The notes under the pieces are model-generated. The model ran no database searches and was not told the DNA's origin. It saw nothing but the letters and a program-made list of their open reading frames with translations. A stretch of DNA of 41,240 nucleotides from a virus. A program made the translations under genes and the position numbers. The stretch is from positions 1 through 41,240 of IMG/VR virus record IMGVR_UViG_3300046093_000147; one strand, written 5' to 3'. Every line of letters begins with the position of its first letter. Within the stretch, counting starts at the first letter, position 1. Positions 37,960-41,240 of the stretch are shown here, piece by piece.

Positions 37960-39768
37960 TTATTTCCGGCTGAGAATTTCTTGAGCTTTGGCCGCGGCGT
38001 CGAAGCCGTCCGAGCCCGTGAGAGCGTTGCTTGGACCTGCTGCTGCCGCTGATGGTGGCGCAGCCTTCATCGTCTTGCCGCCAGCCTTGGCGATGGCTTT
38101 GGCCATCCAATCGTTTGCCGCTTCCTCGGTCTTAAACTCGCCTTCCTTGGCGCGGCGTTCAAACTCATCGGCAATCCGCGCGTGCAGTTTGTCGATGCGA
38201 TCCGCCTCGAACTTGTCGGTGATGGTGTCCTTGGTGAAGGCTTCCCCCGCCTCCACAGGCTTCTCTTTGTAGTAGTCGGGCACCTCCCCAGGCTGGGCTT
38301 CGTTGTCGAAAACCCAGTCATTCATCATCCCGACACGGCGGTAGCGGGTTGGCTCCTTTTTCAGTAGCGCCTCCCCTGTCGCCGCGTCCTTGAGAACCAC
38401 CTCAGCCGAGCCAAACACCTGTTTCTTCACCGCCGCATTGAGTGTCATGAGGCCAGGGCCGGTGTCGAATCCCTGGGCACCCTTCATCACTCCATCGATC
38501 TTGGCGTTGATCTTGTCAGCGTAGGCCTTCGGCATCGCCGCCGCCAGCGTCGCCAAGCGCGCCGCCTGCACACCGTTCCTGTCCTGTGCTGGCTTGTAGT
38601 TCGCCGCTCTGGCGTAGAGCGACTGATAGGCGCTATCAATCGCGCCATCGGTCCCATGCTTGGCCGCTTCCAGCTTGCCCGCGATGACTGCCTTGTGCCA
38701 CGGCGTAGCTTGGGACATATCGACGGCCAGCGTCTCCAGCGTAGCCTTCTCGATGCCGCCGTTGATCTTGAGCAGGTCAATCGCTCGCGTCGCCTCCACC
38801 ACCGCATTGCCCGCCACCGTCTCTCGGGCTTGGATGGCCACATCATTCGCCTTCGCCCTGCCGTTGACATCCAGCGCGGGGAAGGCTTTGGGGTCAAGCA
38901 GCATCGCTTGCAGCTTGGCTGGGTTGGTCCGCGCCAGGGTGTCGATTTGCTTGTTCGTCTCTTCGACGGCGAACTTGTAATCGACTTCCTGGAGCTGTGC
39001 TTTGCGCTCGTTGTCGTCGAAGTGCGGAGACGTGGCGATGATACTGCGCGCCGCCGCCACATCACCAGCCAGGATGGCACCATTAGCGTCGATCTTGTTG
39101 CGCTCCATGCCGCTGGCTTTTTCCGCCTTGCCAATCTTCATCATCTCCATCCCCGCTGAGCCTTCATGGATGATCCCGTGGCCCTGCATCTCACCGACAA
39201 CGGCGCGCGCCGTGCCGAAGTCATTGGCTTCGAGCGCCTGGGCTTTCTTGAAGTTCAGAGTCTCCCCCAGCAGGTTAAACGAGCGCAGCCGCGAAGACCG
39301 CCGCGCCTCGGTGGCGATGCCCGCTTTCCAAGCAACGTGCCGCATCTCGATAGCATCGCGCGCATCGGGAGACAGGTCTTTGGTCAGCCACATCTTGCCG
39401 TGCTCATCGGCCTCTTTGATCGCGATGGCCTCCCACTTGGTTTCATCCTTCTCTGCCGCCAGCTTGCCTGCAATGTCTTCGCTGGCCGTGACCATCATCG
39501 ACTCGGCTTCAATCTCTTTGCGCCGCCCGATGGCTTGCATTTGGGCTTGGTAAACCTTCGAGGCGCTTTCTCCGAGGGAGGCGATGCCCTCGCCGATGGT
39601 CCCGGCAGATTGCGCCTCAGCAATGAAGCCGCGCGCGTCAATCTGGGCAATGTCGCCAACGCTGCCAATGTCGTTGTTGACCTGGAAGCCTCGGAAGGTT
39701 TGCGCCGCGAAGCCGTTGCCGATGCGCGGCGTGGCACCGAGGCCGTTGGGTTGGGAGAACTGGGGCAT
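37960..39768 (-). CDS. Internal virion protein (T7 gp15-like by position)
   Basis: This 602-residue protein begins MPQFSQPNGLGATPRIGNGF. It is mostly helical with many Ala, Lys and Glu (KAQALEANDFGTARAVVGEMQGHG, AAAMPKAYADKINAKIDGVMKGAQG) and without cysteine. The order gp14-like, gp15-like, giant gp16-like is that of the internal core of T7-like phages, whose proteins form the DNA-ejection channel across the envelope. Sequence similarity is not evident by eye, so the name rests on order and composition. Confidence 0.75.
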   Translation of the reverse strand: MPQFSQPNGLGATPRIGNGFAAQTFRGFQVNNDIGSVGDIAQIDARGFIAEAQSAGTIGEGIASLGESASKVYQAQMQAIGRRKEIEAESMMVTASEDIAGKLAAEKDETKWEAIAIKEADEHGKMWLTKDLSPDARDAIEMRHVAWKAGIATEARRSSRLRSFNLLGETLNFKKAQALEANDFGTARAVVGEMQGHGIIHEGSAGMEMMKIGKAEKASGMERNKIDANGAILAGDVAAARSIIATSPHFDDNERKAQLQEVDYKFAVEETNKQIDTLARTNPAKLQAMLLDPKAFPALDVNGRAKANDVAIQARETVAGNAVVEATRAIDLLKINGGIEKATLETLAVDMSQATPWHKAVIAGKLEAAKHGTDGAIDSAYQSLYARAANYKPAQDRNGVQAARLATLAAAMPKAYADKINAKIDGVMKGAQGFDTGPGLMTLNAAVKKQVFGSAEVVLKDAATGEALLKKEPTRYRRVGMMNDWVFDNEAQPGEVPDYYKEKPVEAGEAFTKDTITDKFEADRIDKLHARIADEFERRAKEGEFKTEEAANDWMAKAIAKAGGKTMKAAPPSAAAAGPSNALTGSDGFDAAAKAQEILSRK

Positions 39769-39770
39769 GA

Positions 39771-40496
39771 TTAGTAGCGAGCGGAGGTTGCGCCCGAGCT
39801 GGGCGTGGGGCGGAAGTTCGAGTAGGACTGCTGGGCGAGATTTCCCGCGCCCGCGATGAGACTGCTAGTAGCTTGGTTGCGCATCGCCTGCGATGAGGCG
39901 CGGGAGGAGTAGAGGTTCAGATTTGCCTGGGCAACGCCTTGGGCAGCGCGACCCTGGGCACCGTAGCCCGCGCTCATGGCGCTCATGCCTTGGATGCCCG
40001 CCATGATGCCTTGGTTGCGCGAGACGGTGGCTTGATTGAACAGCCCACGCCGGTTGATCTCGTCTTGGTAGCGCAGCGCTTCGGCCTCCTGCTGTGAACG
40101 CTCCGAGGTCCGCACCAGCAGCTCCAGCGGTGAGCCGCTAGTATCGAGCACGCCAGCCTTCGCCGCCTGCACACGCTGGGAGGCAATTAGCCGCTCGTAG
40201 TCGGTCCGGCTCTTGCGAATGTCATTCTCGGCAGACTTCGAGCCCATCGCCGCTTGCAGCTCCAGGTTCTTTGCCATCTCATCGGCGGCTTGCTGGTCTC
40301 GGGCGGACAGGTCAGCGTTCAGCTTGGCCTGCATCATGCCGAGCTGGCCCTCGTTTTGGGCTCCTTGGGTTTGCGCTTGGGCATTGAGCAGCGCGAGCTG
40401 ATTCTGTTGCTCGGCAGCGTTGTAGCTGGCCTTAGCCTGCATTCCAACACCTACCGCGCCGATGATCGCTATGACGATTTGGGGGATAAAGTTCAT
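39771..40496 (-). CDS. Internal core protein (T7 gp14-like by position)
   Basis: The start at 40496 (MNFIPQIVIAIIGAVGVGMQ, 241 residues) overlaps the upstream stop as ATGA. Its N-terminus is hydrophobic (residues 3-20), followed by Gln/Ala-rich helices (YNAAEQQNQLALLNAQAQTQ, QAAKAGVLDTSGSP LELL). The GVLDTSGSP turn between helices and the C-terminal QSYSNFRPTPSSG are common in such proteins. It is believed to insert in the host outer membrane during DNA ejection. The upstream reading from 40847 lies inside the GNAT gene and is not used. Confidence 0.8.
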   Translation of the reverse strand: MNFIPQIVIAIIGAVGVGMQAKASYNAAEQQNQLALLNAQAQTQGAQNEGQLGMMQAKLNADLSARDQQAADEMAKNLELQAAMGSKSAENDIRKSRTDYERLIASQRVQAAKAGVLDTSGSPLELLVRTSERSQQEAEALRYQDEINRRGLFNQATVSRNQGIMAGIQGMSAMSAGYGAQGRAAQGVAQANLNLYSSRASSQAMRNQATSSLIAGAGNLAQQSYSNFRPTPSSGATSARY

Positions 40497-40915
40497 GGTC
40501 TTTGTTTGTGGATGGAGAAGCCGGTTGAACAGTAGGCGTCTTGAAGGAAGCCGAGCCCTAGCAGCACGCGCCCTATGGCTGGGACGGTGTTGCAGCGGAA
40601 GAAGCTGAAATCCCCACGCCCGTGGGCCAGGGCGACACAGCCGTTGATCGCCATAGTCATCGCCTCGCGAGCCACCTTGAAGCCCAGGCCGGGGCGGGTG
40701 ACGGCAAACTCCAGGAACGCCACCCCCACACCGTAGGACAGGTAGCAGCAGAGGAACGCCACCGGCTTTCCTGCGCGCTCCACAATGACGGCATCGGGCG
40801 GCACCAGCGTTTCGGGGAACGGTTGCCCATGCCTCGCCTGCCACCATGCCGAGACGACTTGGTAGTCGCCTAGCCCAGTGCCATAGACGCGAAGTTGAAG
40901 CGGCTCATGTCCCAT
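40493..40915 (-). CDS. GNAT-like acetyltransferase-fold virion-cluster protein
   Basis: The start at 40915 (MGHEPLQLRVYGTGLGDYQV, 140 residues) overlaps the end of the tail gene by 11 bp. The pattern DYQVVSAWWQARHGQPFPETLVPPDAVIVERAGKPVAFLCCYLS..GVAFLEFAVTRPGL...AREAMTMAINGC resembles the acetyltransferase fold of small proteins encoded beside podovirus core genes. The canonical Q/RxxGxG/A acetyl-CoA loop is not obvious, so it may be an inactive structural version. Function unproven. Confidence 0.7.
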   Translation of the reverse strand: MGHEPLQLRVYGTGLGDYQVVSAWWQARHGQPFPETLVPPDAVIVERAGKPVAFLCCYLSYGVGVAFLEFAVTRPGLGFKVAREAMTMAINGCVALAHGRGDFSFFRCNTVPAIGRVLLGLGFLQDAYCSTGFSIHKQRP

Positions 40916-41240
40916 ACACGTTGACGCTGGGAACAACGCTGGTGAAATTCAACGGCAAAGGTCCGGTCGTTTTGAAATAGACCTCGCAGCTATCGCGCAT
41001 CGCTGCCGCCGCTGGCAGGCGGAGGATGCCGGTGTAGTCGCCGCTGGGGATCTTCATGTCGTAGAGCGTTGCCGTCGCGCTGTCTGCATACTTGCCCGCT
41101 GCGCTGCGAAAAAGCTGCACCGCCACTTGCGGCGTGTGCATCACGCGGCCCTTGGTGGTGCCGTCTTGCAACGGCAGATCAAACGGCATCGGTTGCAACT
41201 CGCTGGTGTAGGCGAGGCCGACAACGGCGTGGGTGGTGCC
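40905..41240 (-). CDS. C-terminal part of the tail tubular protein B-like gene
   Basis: This is the end of the gene that begins at 2649. The frame enters from the right edge and runs to the TGA at 40905 (ending PSVNVYGT). Codons in 41109-41240 repeat codons in 1-132. The unique C-terminal piece is 41108-40905 (67 residues plus stop). It contains the segment SAAGKYADSATATLYDMKIP. Confidence 0.9.
   Translation of the reverse strand, partial: GTTHAVVGLAYTSELQPMPFDLPLQDGTTKGRVMHTPQVAVQLFRSAAGKYADSATATLYDMKIPSGDYTGILRLPAAAAMRDSCEVYFKTTGPLPLNFTSVVPSVNVYGT
41109..41240. repeat. Right copy of terminal direct repeat
   Basis: Same sequence as 1-132 with one synonymous difference (G at 41235, T at 127). 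See the left copy. It marks the point where the circular or redundant genome was opened. Confidence 0.95.

Noticed and set aside
1-41240. CRISPR arrays, insertion sequences or transposase genes.
   Set aside because: No array of spaced direct repeats and no transposase-like ORF was seen; the only repeats are short tandem arrays, the terminal overlap and the 21-bp element.

Overview
The window is one complete tailed-phage genome, apparently a circular or terminally redundant assembly linearised inside a gene. Bases 1-132 recur at 41109-41240 with one mismatch, so one genome unit is about 41108 bp. The tail gene that starts at 2649 runs leftward off position 1 and continues in the same reading frame from 41108 to 40905. 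The gene set is T7-like in organisation (podovirus): portal, scaffold, capsid, two tail-tubular proteins, and three internal virion proteins, the last a giant of 3098 residues. It carries no recognisable RNA or DNA polymerase and no integrase. The host cannot be named from the sequence. A lipoprotein next to the endolysin suggests a Gram-negative host.

Almost every gene is on the minus strand. In transcription order on the circle, the early block runs from 24811 down to about 12627. It holds a ribbon-helix-helix-like regulator behind two tandem palindromes, small proteins, a tRNA-Arg, a Bet-type annealing protein, a PD-(D/E)XK nuclease with a likely iron-sulphur cluster, RusA, a methyltransferase, an SSB-like protein, a DUF1376-type replication protein, a DnaC-like helicase loader, and an Xre-type regulator behind its own promoter and operator. 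A second methyltransferase (11849-12625) leads into the packaging genes TerS, an alpha-CTD-like helix-hairpin-helix protein, and TerL (11528-9012).

The head and tail module continues with two small proteins, portal, a Bbp19-like protein, scaffold, capsid, a probable decoration protein, and the two tail-tubular proteins (9015 to 1, then 41108-40905). After the junction come a GNAT-like protein, gp14-like and gp15-like internal proteins, and the giant protein (40915-28657). A zinc-binding protein, Ig-like structural proteins and a lysis cassette of very small membrane proteins ending in an NlpC/TIGR02594-type endolysin (28604-25265) complete the circle. One basic gene (24995-25255) is on the plus strand, in the junction between the end of the late genes and the start of the early genes.

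Genes are packed as translational chains: most start codons overlap the previous stop as ATGA, GTGA or TAATG, and few have a strong Shine-Dalgarno site. DNA replication appears to rely on recruiting the host replisome, helped by the phage's own recombination set. The most unusual elements are the giant protein with ADP-ribosyltransferase-like modules separated by repeated [FY]-S-[LI] motifs, the alpha-CTD-like protein between the terminase genes, two promoters with identical geometry predicting leaderless mRNAs, and a near-identical 21-bp element in front of terL and in front of a late structural operon.
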